In this document: positions 1 through 8,645 of the stretch, piece by piece | Position numbering within the stretch: position 1 is the stretch's first letter | Layout of the letters: each line of letters starts with the position of its first letter | Source: CADEDH01 sp039201605 | GTDB lineage: Bacteria; Actinomycetota; Acidimicrobiia; Acidimicrobiales; SZUA-35 | Reading direction: 5' to 3' | Length of the DNA stretch: 64,000 nucleotides | NCBI GenBank assembly: GCA_039201605.1 | Contig: JBCCRO010000012.1 | Coordinates: 62,001 to 126,000 of the forward strand | Position numbers and translations under genes: made by a program | The notes under the pieces: model-generated | Told to the model about the DNA's origin: nothing | The model's input: the letters and a program-made list of their open reading frames with translations, nothing else | The model's database searches: none

Positions 1-765
1 GCGGGCCGGGCCTGGAGCCATGCCGCCGCCGCCTGGGCCTACCACTTCGAGCCCCACGCCCGTGACGCCGCCGATGCCGTCTTCGCCCGCCTCGGCGTCG
101 GCCCCGGCACCGGGCTGCTCGACATCGCCTGCGGCTCGGGTTACGCCACCGGCCGGGCCGAGCGGCTGGGGGCCACCGTCGCCGGCCTCGACGCCTCCGA
201 GGCGCTCCTCCTCATCGCCCAGCGGCGAACGAGGGCGGCCGACCTCCGACTGGGCGACATGTTCGCCCTGCCCTGGGCCGACGACAGCTTCGACGTCGCC
301 ACCTCGTTCAACGGGATCTGGGGAGGTTGCGAGGCCGCCATCGGCGAGGCGGCCCGCGTCCTGCGGCCCGGCGGTCGCATCGGCATCACGTTCTGGGGGC
401 CGGGCGCCAAGCTCGATCTCCGCCAGTTCCTGCTGACGCTGGGCGGCTGCCTGCCGGCCGTGGCCGACGAGATGAAGGCCACCTCCTCGATCGGGGCTCC
501 CGGCGTCGCCGAGACGATGCTGACCGACGCCGGCTTCTCCGGTATCGAGCGCTTCGCCGCCGACGGCGTCCTCGAACTGCCCGACGCCGAGAGCGCCTGG
601 CGGACGATGCGCTCCCCCGGCCTCGTCGTCCCCGCCCTCGACGAACTCGGCGATCGGGAGGTCCGCCGCCGCCTGATGCCGACGCTCGAACCGTTCCGCT
701 CGGTCGACGGCTCGTACCGCCTGGTCAACGAACTGACCTGCGTCACCGCCGTCCTCGATCGCTGA
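1..765 (+). CDS. Class I SAM-dependent methyltransferase (5' end outside the window)
   Basis: The frame is open from the first base, so the start lies upstream of the window. The visible 254 residues show a Rossmann methyltransferase: motif I LLDIACGSGYATG (about visible residues 39-51), an acidic strand-2 end (VAGLDAS), a GDMFALPWADDSFD motif IV region and the ARVLRPGGRIGITFW strand typical of UbiE/Methyltransf_11 proteins. SAM binding follows from motif I; the substrate cannot be read. It stops 98 bp before the OsmC-like gene on the same strand, so the two could be cotranscribed. Sure of the fold, not of the target. Confidence 0.8.
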   Translation, partial: AGRAWSHAAAAWAYHFEPHARDAADAVFARLGVGPGTGLLDIACGSGYATGRAERLGATVAGLDASEALLLIAQRRTRAADLRLGDMFALPWADDSFDVATSFNGIWGGCEAAIGEAARVLRPGGRIGITFWGPGAKLDLRQFLLTLGGCLPAVADEMKATSSIGAPGVAETMLTDAGFSGIERFAADGVLELPDAESAWRTMRSPGLVVPALDELGDREVRRRLMPTLEPFRSVDGSYRLVNELTCVTAVLDR

Positions 766-863
766 GCGATCGACCCGGGCGCTCGGCCCACCCCATCGAC
801 CGCCGGTCCACCGACCAGCCGAACGAGCACACCACATCCAGCAAACCCGAAAGGCACATCGAC

Positions 864-1418
864 ATGTCCACCACCATCACCGAACTCAACGGCGTCCCCG
901 TCACCAAGCTCCAGGGCACGGTGGCCAAGCTCACCGATCAGCCCGAGCTGGCCCGGTTCCGCTTCACGGCCAAGAACACCTGGATCGAGGGCACCGCCAC
1001 CCGATCGACCATGGACGAGTGGCACGGCGTCGGCACCGATCACGCCCATGCCCAGGCCTTCACCGCCGACGCCGACCACCCGACGCTGGGCCACGGCCAC
1101 GGCCCGACGCCGCACGAGTACGTGCTGCACGGCCTGGCCGCCTGCCTGGTGGCCGGTGTGGTCACCACCGCCGCCAACCGCGGCATCGAACTCACCGGTA
1201 TCGAGACCGTGGCCCGGGGGGTCATGGACGTACGGGGCATCCTCGGCATCGACCGGGACGTCCGCAACGGCTTCAGCTCGATCGAGGTCGAGATCGACGT
1301 GCAGGGCGATGCCTCCGACGCCGACCTCGACGCCCTGGTCGAGGCCTCCTGCAAGAGGAGCGCCGTGTTCGACATGCTCGCCAACCCGTCGGCCGTCTCG
1401 GTGTCGCGGGCCGGCTGA
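864..1418 (+). CDS. OsmC/Ohr family protein
   Basis: A 184-residue OsmC-family protein, cytoplasmic. The family includes thiol peroxidases that reduce organic hydroperoxides with a pair of conserved cysteines. Here one Cys sits in the central helix (LHGLAACLVAGVVTTAANRG) and one in the later SCKRSAVFDML segment, the usual two positions, so peroxidase activity is possible. The ATG at 864 has GAAAGG upstream; the frame is open further 5' but without a similar context. Many OsmC proteins of this YhfA-like type have no proven substrate. The neighbours (methyltransferase upstream, convergent regulator downstream) do not help. Confidence 0.82.
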   Translation: MSTTITELNGVPVTKLQGTVAKLTDQPELARFRFTAKNTWIEGTATRSTMDEWHGVGTDHAHAQAFTADADHPTLGHGHGPTPHEYVLHGLAACLVAGVVTTAANRGIELTGIETVARGVMDVRGILGIDRDVRNGFSSIEVEIDVQGDASDADLDALVEASCKRSAVFDMLANPSAVSVSRAG

Positions 1419-1463
1419 GCGAACACCGGGCTCGTCGGGCCCCGACCCGGGGGCTAGACCTTC

Positions 1464-4400
1464 CTAGACGAGCCCGGCTTTGAGGGTCTCGACGGCGGCC
1501 GCCTCCAGAGCGAGTCCATGGCGCACGGCCACGGCGGCCGCCTCGTCGAGATGCTCCCGAGCCTCGGCACTGGCCTCGTCGCGCCGGAGCAACGTCATGG
1601 CCAGGTGGCGACGGGCCAGGGTGGCGAAGAAGGGGAACCCCAGCTCGACCGCCTGGTCCATCGCCTCCCGGAACAGCTCCTCCGCCTCATCGAGGCGACC
1701 GAGCCCGAGCGCCGCCTGACCCAACGCCGTGGAGACCTGACCGCTGAGCGCCGCCCCCACCCCGATGATGGCGAAGCGGCCACGGTAGGGCGACATCTCG
1801 GCCAGCACCCGCTCGCAATAGTCGGCTCGGCCCAGCATCAGGCCCAGCTGGCCGAGGTGATGCAGGCTGGAGAGCCAGTAGCGGTCGAAGTCGAGGTCCG
1901 GGTACTTCTCGATGGCGGCCACCGCCTGCTCTGGCCGGTCGGTGTCGATGTAGGCCTTGGCGATGGGGTAGTTCCACTTCCGGGCCCACTCCTCATTGTG
2001 GCTGTGCTGTTCGAGCGCTTCGGCGAACGGCAGCAGCATGTCGGCCAGCTCCCCCCGCCCCATGGCCACCACCGCCTGCTGGATCACGGAGATGCCGAAC
2101 CAATCGACGGGTTGGTCCTCGAACTCGGCCCGTTCGGCCTCGATCACCTCCTGGGCACCGGGCGAGCAGCGGGCCACCGCCGTCAGGCTGTCGAAGTGGG
2201 CGACCAGGAACCGGGGCCAGTAGGCCCGACCGGCCTCGGCCAGCTCCCGCAGCTCGCCCGCCATCTTCTCCGCCTGGTCGAACTCGCCTCGGCCGATGTG
2301 CTCCAGCAGCATGAAGAACCCGCCGGTGAAGGCGATGTCGCGATCGCGCAGGGCCCGACCGGCCCGACGGACGTCGCAGGCCAGACTCCACCGCCGGTCG
2401 AACAGGTCGGGCTCCTGGCAGGCGATCAGCTCGGCGGCGTCGGCCACCGCCATGAGATGGCGGTCGCCCAGCTCGGCCGCCGTCCGCTGGGCCTCCCGCA
2501 GCAGCTCCCATCGCCGATCGGCGTCGGGGTGATAGGCGAGGTTGGTGGCCAGTCCGGCCAGCACCCGGGGCCGGGCCGGATCGTCGGCGTCGAGGAGGAA
2601 AAGGGCGTCCTCGTACATCTCGGAGATCTGGTCGTCGACGACGGCGGCCTCCGGGTACCAGGCACCCGGTCGCATCATGGCGATGGCGGCCCGGGTGAGC
2701 AGGTGTCCGTCGCCCAGACGGCGGGCCCGGTCGCCGGCCTCGACCAGGTCGGGCCCATGGGCCTCGTCGCCGATCATGCGGAGGCTGAACCCGAGGTCGT
2801 AGTGCACCTCGGCCCGGACCCGGTCGTCGTCCTCGCCCAGTTCGTCGAGGTACTTCACCACCAGGCGCAGCCGGTCGATGGCCGACTCCCAGGCGGCGGC
2901 GCCCATGTCGCGGGTGGCGGCAAGGCGCTGGTAGTGCACGGTGCGTTCGGTGGCGTCCCGGCCGAGCGCCGCCTCCCAGTGGTAGGCCAGGGCGTCGATC
3001 GGTTCGGGGCGGTGGGTGGCCAACAGCTCGGCCACCGTTCGATGGACCAGCGCCCGCCGGGCGGGGGGCAGCATCCGCAGCGCCGCCTCCCGGGTGATCT
3101 CGTCGGCGAAGCCGAAACCGCCGCCGGGTCCGTCGTCGTGCAGCAGGCGGACGGCCACCGCGGCGTCGACCACGTCGACCACCGCCTCCAACGGCCGCTC
3201 GGCCACCTCGGCCAGCACGCCGACGGCGAACGTCGGGCCGATCACGGCCGCCACCGCCAACAACTCGTTGGCGTCATCACCGAGGCGGGCCAGACGATGC
3301 GACATCAGATCGAGGATCGTCGATGGGATGGTGATCTCCTCGGCGGCGACCGCCAGCCCCCAGTTGCCGTCGCGCTCCGCCAGGACGCCGGTGGCGGCCA
3401 GGTGGACGACGAGCTCCTCGACGAACAGCGGGCTGCCCCCGGTGGCCCGGGCGACCTCGGCCACGAAGTCGAGGCTCGACTCGTCGAGCGCCGCCTCGTT
3501 GCGGGACGACAGCATCGTCGTCACCTCGGCCGTGTCGAGCCGACCGAGGCGCCGGTGCACCAGTCGGCGGGCGATGCGGGGCGAGTCGAGCAACCGGTTG
3601 ACGGGACCGTCGCCTCCGAGGTGCTCGCTCCGGACGGTGCCGACCACCATCACCCGGCGGGGCGCCTCCCCGGCCAGGAGGTGGTCGAGCAGCTCGATCG
3701 TGTCGGCCCCCGCCCACTGCAGATCGTCGACCACCAGCAGCACCGGACGCCGACGGGCGAGACGGCCCAGGCACGCCCCGACATCGGCGAACAGCTCGTA
3801 GCGGTCGATCTCGTGGTCGCCGACACCGGGGCCGTCGACGCTGCGAGCCACCGAGGCGGCCCCGAACACCCGGGACAGCGGCCCGGCCTCGGGCCGGACC
3901 GAGCCGGCCACGCCCCCGTCGTCGGAGCCGAGGGCGGCGGCGATGGCGGGGTCGAGGACCGCTGCCGGCGCCAGCGCCTCGCCGATGGTGGCATAGGGGA
4001 TGGTGAGGTCCTCGTCGGCCGAGCCGAAGAGCACGATGCCGCCGCCGGCGGCCACCTCGTGGGCCAGCTCCCGGGTGAGCCTGGTCTTGCCCGACCCCTC
4101 CTCACCCGACACGAGGACGCCGGCGATCCCGCCCTCGGCCACCGTGGCCCAGGAGGCCCGCAGGGCGGCGAGATCATCGCCTCGTCCGGCGAAGGCGAAG
4201 CGGGTGGGGCGGGCCAGCACGGGCGACAGGCCGACCAGGGCCGGGGCCCCGGCGGCGGGAAGCCGATGAACGGTCGTCGCCTCCTCGAAACCCTTGATGG
4301 CGAGCGGCCCCAGCGACTCGATCGCAGGGTCGGCGGTGTCGAGTTCGGCGGCGGCGGCCACCGAGGCGCTGATCGCCGTCGCCCCAACCGCGTGGTCGAG

Positions 4401-5237
4401 GAGTCGCGCCGCTTCGACGACGGGCCGGCCGTAGGTGTCGCCGCCCTCGACGGTGACCTCCCCCAGCGCCACCGACAGGTCGGCGGTGGCGGCGGGGCCG
4501 GCCTCGATGTGAAGGTTTGCGGCGGCGAGCGAGGCATGGATGGCGTGAGCCGCGGCCAGCGCCGAGCGGGCGCCGGGGAACACGACGACGTGGCCGGGGC
4601 CGTTGCCGTCGACGATCTCTCCCCCGTGATCGGTCACCAGGGCGGCCGAGGTGTCCAGCGCCCGGGCCAGGACGGCCGACCACCCGTCGTCGTCGGAGGG
4701 GTCGGTCGCCGCCTCGTGGTCGGCCGCCGCGATCCGGCTGAACAGGACCGTCCGCAGTTCGGTGGCCGGACCGTCGTCGGCGGTCGGCGCCGCCGTCAAG
4801 CGGTGGACGTCGCCGGCCCGCTCGACGCCAAGGCCGGGCGTTCCCAGGAGCACCCGGCGGGCCCGGTCGTCGACGGTGACCTGGCCGGGAGCGGCCCCGG
4901 CCTCGACGGCGGCCAACCGCCGAGCGAGCTGCTCGTCGATCCCGGCCGGACGGCCGTCGGTGACGGCGAGCTCGTCGATCGTCACCCCGACCCGCACCTC
5001 GAAGGGAGCGGACCCGGCCTCGGTCACGATGGCGGCGGCGACGGTGACGGCGGTGACCGTCGAGGAGCAGGCCACGACGGCGGCGTCGCCCTCGGTGGCG
5101 ACCACCCGGGCGTCCGCCGACGCCATCGACCGCTCGACGATGTCGGTCAGCAGACGACGATCGCCGACGGCGGCCGAGACGCCGCGAGCCGCCAGAGAGG
5201 CGGTCGAGCCGACCATGTCGACCCGGACCAGCGCCAT
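1464..5237 (-). CDS. Cyclase-like / AAA ATPase / TPR signalling protein
   Basis: A cytoplasmic protein of about 1257 residues. Two class III nucleotide-cyclase-like domains fill the first 330 residues. The first keeps the metal-Asp contexts (VDMVGST, TEGDAAVVA). The second has lost both (LFSRIAAAD in place of LFTDIVGST, GPGH in place of GDGF), so it is probably not catalytic. Then comes a P-loop ATPase (SGEEGSGKT near residue 375, Walker B LLVVDDLQW near 500), and the last 500 residues are helical TPR-like repeats. The plan matches the widespread actinobacterial 'adenylate cyclase + AAA16 + TPR' regulators, but no LuxR helix-turn-helix is visible. A GTG at 5270 is possible; the ATG at 5237 has GGAGG about 14 bases upstream and begins right at the cyclase strand. 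It is divergent from the SulP transporter. Confidence 0.8.
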   Translation of the reverse strand: MALVRVDMVGSTASLAARGVSAAVGDRRLLTDIVERSMASADARVVATEGDAAVVACSSTVTAVTVAAAIVTEAGSAPFEVRVGVTIDELAVTDGRPAGIDEQLARRLAAVEAGAAPGQVTVDDRARRVLLGTPGLGVERAGDVHRLTAAPTADDGPATELRTVLFSRIAAADHEAATDPSDDDGWSAVLARALDTSAALVTDHGGEIVDGNGPGHVVVFPGARSALAAAHAIHASLAAANLHIEAGPAATADLSVALGEVTVEGGDTYGRPVVEAARLLDHAVGATAISASVAAAAELDTADPAIESLGPLAIKGFEEATTVHRLPAAGAPALVGLSPVLARPTRFAFAGRGDDLAALRASWATVAEGGIAGVLVSGEEGSGKTRLTRELAHEVAAGGGIVLFGSADEDLTIPYATIGEALAPAAVLDPAIAAALGSDDGGVAGSVRPEAGPLSRVFGAASVARSVDGPGVGDHEIDRYELFADVGACLGRLARRRPVLLVVDDLQWAGADTIELLDHLLAGEAPRRVMVVGTVRSEHLGGDGPVNRLLDSPRIARRLVHRRLGRLDTAEVTTMLSSRNEAALDESSLDFVAEVARATGGSPLFVEELVVHLAATGVLAERDGNWGLAVAAEEITIPSTILDLMSHRLARLGDDANELLAVAAVIGPTFAVGVLAEVAERPLEAVVDVVDAAVAVRLLHDDGPGGGFGFADEITREAALRMLPPARRALVHRTVAELLATHRPEPIDALAYHWEAALGRDATERTVHYQRLAATRDMGAAAWESAIDRLRLVVKYLDELGEDDDRVRAEVHYDLGFSLRMIGDEAHGPDLVEAGDRARRLGDGHLLTRAAIAMMRPGAWYPEAAVVDDQISEMYEDALFLLDADDPARPRVLAGLATNLAYHPDADRRWELLREAQRTAAELGDRHLMAVADAAELIACQEPDLFDRRWSLACDVRRAGRALRDRDIAFTGGFFMLLEHIGRGEFDQAEKMAGELRELAEAGRAYWPRFLVAHFDSLTAVARCSPGAQEVIEAERAEFEDQPVDWFGISVIQQAVVAMGRGELADMLLPFAEALEQHSHNEEWARKWNYPIAKAYIDTDRPEQAVAAIEKYPDLDFDRYWLSSLHHLGQLGLMLGRADYCERVLAEMSPYRGRFAIIGVGAALSGQVSTALGQAALGLGRLDEAEELFREAMDQAVELGFPFFATLARRHLAMTLLRRDEASAEAREHLDEAAAVAVRHGLALEAAAVETLKAGLV

Positions 5238-5309
5238 GAGGCGAGTCGCCCCCTCCACTGCCCCCGTCACGGCCGCTAGGGTACCTCAGCGGATGTGGGG
5301 GCAATAAAG

Positions 5310-7487
5310 ATGACGGAGCGCAGCGGCGGCGGCGCGGGCGCTCAGCGGCCGTGGGAATTCGCCGCCGAGGTCGTGGCCACGACAGCCCTGCTGGTGTCGG
5401 GAGCGGGACTGGCGATCGCGCTGGTGGCCCTGTTGTACACCGGCCCGCTGATCGGGGGACGGCCGACGGCGACGGCGAGCCTGCTGGTGGCGGCGGGCAT
5501 CGGCGCCGTGTGGCTCGCCGTGCGCAGCCGGATCGTGCCCCTCGCCGCCGTGCCCCAGGATGCGCCGACCGTGGTGCTGGTGGCGGTCTTGGCCTCGGTG
5601 ATGGCCGACAACCCCGACCTCGGAGCGGCGGGCGGGTCGACCGACTGGGTGATGGTGCTGCTGGCCGGAGCCACCCTCCTGTCCGGGGCGCTGATGTGGA
5701 CGCTCGGCCGTTTCCGCCTGGGCGAGGCCGTCCGCTACCTGCCGACCGTCGTCGTCAACGCCTTCGTGGCGGGCACCGGCTGGCTGCTGGCCAAGGGCGG
5801 GTTCGACGTGATGACGGGCGCCAACCTCGAGCTCGTTGACGTTGGTGAGCTGTTCGGCGGTGACCTCGCCGGCCGCTGGCTGCCCGGCCTGGTACTGGCC
5901 CTACTGGTGTTCGGCTTCGGCGTCTCGAAGCGAATCCCGGAGGCTGCGACCAGTGCCGTCATCGTGCTCGCCGTCATCGGCTTCTACACCGTGGTCTCCC
6001 TGACCTCGTCGGTCTCGGCCGTCGAGGACGACGGCTGGCTGATCGGCCCCTTCGACAGCGCCACCCGGCCGGCGGTGGTCACCCCCGACATGCTCGGCGA
6101 GTTCCCGACGAGCGAGATCCTGGGCAGCCGGGGCGACGTGTTGTCGCTGCTGATCATCACCGTGGTGGCCCTCCTGCTCAACCTGTCGGCTCTGGAGACG
6201 ACCCGTCGGCAGCGGGTGGACACCAGCCACGAGCTGAAGGAGGCGGGCCTGGCCAACGTCGTCATCTCGCCCACCGGGGCGGTGCCGGTGTTCCACGCCC
6301 TGGGCGACACGCTCCTGGCCGAACAGATGGGGGTCCGGCGTCGCTGGATCCCGGCGGCGGGCGGGGTGGGACTCGCCGTGTTGGGGATCGTCGGGGCCGG
6401 GGTCGTCGGCTACGTCCCGGTGTTCGTCGCCGGTGGACTGCTGGTGGCCGTCGGCCTCAATCTCCTCGCCGGCTGGGCCGGGTTCATGTCCGGCGCCATC
6501 GGGTGGACCGAGCGGCTGGTCGGCGCCACCGTGCTCGGCCTCATCATCGTCGTCGGCATCCTCGAAGGGGTCGTGATCGGGCTGATCCTGGCCTGCGCCC
6601 TTTTCGTCTTCCGCTACAGCCGGGTCGATCCGGTCCGCCGACAGAGCAACCTGTCGGTCACCCGGAGCCGCATCGAACGCACCGGCGAGCAGACCCAGAT
6701 CCTGCGCCGACTGGCCCACCAGGCCCAGGTGTTCGAGTTGCAAGGCTTCCTCTTCTTCGGATCGACGACGCGGTTGGCCGACGCCGTCCGCTCCGTCGCC
6801 CTGGCCGAGGAGAGCGACGTCCACACCGTCGTGTTCGACCTGCGCTTCCTGACCGGACTGGAGCCCGGGACCTCGACCGTGATGAGCACGCTGTTCGAGG
6901 ACCTGGCCGACGCCGAGGTCGACGTCGTGATCTCGGCCGCCACGCCTTCCCAGCTCGTCGCCTTCGCCGGGTCGGGCGACCGGCCGACGGTGGCCACGTT
7001 GGAGGAGGCGATGGAGATGGTGGAGAACGAGGTGCTGAACCGCTCGGCCACCGCCGCCGCCCATGCCGAGGGGGCCGGCACCGCCGACGGCATCGAACCC
7101 CGTCCGTGGCTCGACACCTTCGAGCGCACCGAGGTGGAGCCGGGCACCGTCCTGATGGCCGAGGGCGACGCCGCCGACACCCTCCTGTTCCTCCTGTCGG
7201 GCACGTGCAGCGTCTACTCGTCGTCGGCGTCGGGCGACCGCCATCGGATCCGGCAGTTCGTCGGACCGTCGTGGATCGGCGAGATCGGCTTCCTCCGGGC
7301 TGCGCCCCGCTCGGCCGACGTCGTGGCCGAGACGGCCGTGACCTACGCCGTGATCGACCGGGACGGCTTCGACGAGCTCCGGGAGCAGGAGCCGGTGCTC
7401 ACCGCCGACCTGCTCTACGACATCGCCACCACCGCCGCCGACCGGGCGGCCACGGTGACCGATGCCCTCACCCACGCCCTCGACTGA
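5310..7487 (+). CDS. SulP-family anion transporter with STAS and cyclic-nucleotide-binding domains
   Basis: A 725-residue membrane protein. Residues 20-440 are a SulP/SLC26-type core with about 10-12 hydrophobic segments and the motif PQDAPTVVLVAV. Residues 470-577 form a STAS domain (FELQGFLFFGSTTRL, VVFDLRFLTGLEPGTS). Residues 600-715 are a cNMP/CAP-like sensor (VLMAEGDAADTLLFLLSGTCSVY, WIGEIGFL). Such SulP-STAS-CNB fusions are known in bacteria; the anion (sulfate, bicarbonate, other) is not shown. An in-frame GTG at 5295 is the alternative start. It diverges from the cyclase-like regulator over about 70 bp, which suggests a functional link through the sensor domain, but that is inference. 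Confidence 0.85.
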   Translation: MTERSGGGAGAQRPWEFAAEVVATTALLVSGAGLAIALVALLYTGPLIGGRPTATASLLVAAGIGAVWLAVRSRIVPLAAVPQDAPTVVLVAVLASVMADNPDLGAAGGSTDWVMVLLAGATLLSGALMWTLGRFRLGEAVRYLPTVVVNAFVAGTGWLLAKGGFDVMTGANLELVDVGELFGGDLAGRWLPGLVLALLVFGFGVSKRIPEAATSAVIVLAVIGFYTVVSLTSSVSAVEDDGWLIGPFDSATRPAVVTPDMLGEFPTSEILGSRGDVLSLLIITVVALLLNLSALETTRRQRVDTSHELKEAGLANVVISPTGAVPVFHALGDTLLAEQMGVRRRWIPAAGGVGLAVLGIVGAGVVGYVPVFVAGGLLVAVGLNLLAGWAGFMSGAIGWTERLVGATVLGLIIVVGILEGVVIGLILACALFVFRYSRVDPVRRQSNLSVTRSRIERTGEQTQILRRLAHQAQVFELQGFLFFGSTTRLADAVRSVALAEESDVHTVVFDLRFLTGLEPGTSTVMSTLFEDLADAEVDVVISAATPSQLVAFAGSGDRPTVATLEEAMEMVENEVLNRSATAAAHAEGAGTADGIEPRPWLDTFERTEVEPGTVLMAEGDAADTLLFLLSGTCSVYSSSASGDRHRIRQFVGPSWIGEIGFLRAAPRSADVVAETAVTYAVIDRDGFDELREQEPVLTADLLYDIATTAADRAATVTDALTHALD

Positions 7488-7590
7488 GCCCGGCTCCACC
7501 GACCCCGACCGCACCTCAGCAGGACCTGCGCCGGACCGACGCCCGGGCCGGGCGACGGCTGTCGGCCGAGCACCCGCTCCAAAGGGTTCG

Positions 7591-7620
7591 TTGACGAGCT
7601 GTATACGTATTCATAGTGTT
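7591..7620 (+). promoter_or_regulatory. LacI-type operator with promoter, copy 1 (leaderless)
   Basis: TTGACG (7591-7596), 17 bases, then TAGTGT (7614-7619). The ATG at 7627 lies where transcription should begin, so the mRNA is probably leaderless. The spacer carries an inverted repeat centred at 7606/7607, TGTATAC-GTATTCA, one mismatch per arm. The 13 bases TACGTATTCATAG (7604-7616) recur exactly at 8621-8633 before the LacI gene. A central CG and about 14-16 bp palindrome are typical of LacI operators. Confidence 0.6.
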
Positions 7621-7626
7621 CCTCGG

Positions 7627-8595
7627 ATGATGGAAGGCTTCGACGCGACGTTCACCGATCCGACCGACTACATCCTCGGCATCACCAAGGAGATCTGGGA
7701 GGACCGGGGGATCGCCACGCTGCACCGGTACTACACCGAGGATCTGGCCGTGCGATCCCCGACCGGGGTCGTCGTCGGCAACCAGGCCGTCATCGCCGCC
7801 ACCCTGGCCACGCTGGCCGAGTTCCCCGACCGGACCCTGCTCGGCGAGGACGTGATCTGGTCGGCGGCCGACGACGGCGGCTTCCTGTCGTCGCACCGCA
7901 TCCTGTCGACCGCCACCCACACCGGCGACGGCGTGTACGGCCCGGCGTCGGGCACCAGGCTCCGCTACCGCATCATCGCCGACTGCGCGGCCAAGGAGAA
8001 CCGCATCTACGACGAGTGGTTGATCCGCGATTCGGGCGCCATCGTCCGCCAGATGGGTTTCGACCCCCGGGACTACGCCGCCGACCAGATCGAGGCCGAG
8101 CAGGAGCAAGGCGGCACGCCATCCCGACCGTTCACCCCGGCCGACGACCAGCCTGCCCGCTACACCGGCACCGGCAACGACGAACCGGCCGGCGAACGCT
8201 ACGCCGACACCCTCACGTCGGTGATGGGCGGCGATCTGGCCGCGGTCGAGACCGCCTACGACCGGGCCGTGCAGGCCGAGCTGCCCGGCGGCGAGACCGG
8301 CCACGGCCGGGGCGACGTCGACCGTTTCTGGCTCGGTCTGCGGAGCGCCTTCCCCGGCGCCCGGTTCGAGATCCACCACCGGATCGGCCGCCACGACCCC
8401 GACCAGCCACCCCGGGCCGCCCTCCGCTGGTCGCTGCACGGCACCCACGACGGCTGGGGCCCCTTCGGCCGCCCGACCGGGGCCGAGGTGCACGTGATGG
8501 GGCTGTCGCATGCCGAGTACGGGCCTCGGGGAATCCGCCGGGAGTGGGTCCTCATCGACGAGACGGCGGTGTGGAAACAGATCCTCCTCCAGTGA
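7627..8595 (+). CDS. SnoaL-like (NTF2-fold) two-domain protein
   Basis: A 322-residue protein made of two SnoaL/NTF2-like halves, about residues 5-155 and 185-320. The first half has the IWEDRGIATLHRYYTEDLAVRSP start and the NRIYDEWLIRDSGAIVRQMG end found in SnoaL-like polyketide cyclases; the second ends REWVLIDETAVWKQI, echoing the ENWVLVD endings of the SnoaL proteins further along. No catalytic role can be assigned: the fold is used by cyclases, epoxide hydrolases, isomerases and dehydratases. The ATG at 7627 is chosen because the promoter just upstream would make it the first base of the transcript; a second ATG follows at once. The shared operator ties it to the LacI regulon. Confidence 0.75.
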   Translation: MMEGFDATFTDPTDYILGITKEIWEDRGIATLHRYYTEDLAVRSPTGVVVGNQAVIAATLATLAEFPDRTLLGEDVIWSAADDGGFLSSHRILSTATHTGDGVYGPASGTRLRYRIIADCAAKENRIYDEWLIRDSGAIVRQMGFDPRDYAADQIEAEQEQGGTPSRPFTPADDQPARYTGTGNDEPAGERYADTLTSVMGGDLAAVETAYDRAVQAELPGGETGHGRGDVDRFWLGLRSAFPGARFEIHHRIGRHDPDQPPRAALRWSLHGTHDGWGPFGRPTGAEVHVMGLSHAEYGPRGIRREWVLIDETAVWKQILLQ

Positions 8596-8607
8596 CAAAC
8601 GTGACCC

Positions 8608-8636
8608 TTGACACAATGACTACGTATTCATAGAGT
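8608..8636 (+). promoter_or_regulatory. LacI-type operator with promoter, copy 2 (autoregulatory)
   Basis: TTGACA (8608-8613), 17 bases, TAGAGT (8631-8636): a good sigma-70 type promoter. An inverted repeat centred at 8623/8624, ATGACTAC-GTATTCAT, one mismatch per arm, overlaps the spacer and -10 box. It shares TACGTATTCATAG with the site before 7627. The GTG start at 8646 is about 10 bases after the -10 box, so the transcript has little or no leader. Repressor binding here would block the polymerase, so autoregulation by the downstream LacI protein is likely. Confidence 0.65.
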
Positions 8637-8645
8637 TCGCAGTCA

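Noticed and set aside
1518..5279. Open plus-strand frame of over 1250 codons opposite the cyclase-like regulator
   Set aside because: Composition is Gly/Arg/His-rich with no domain; it is the mirror of a GC-rich gene that has clear motifs on the minus strand.
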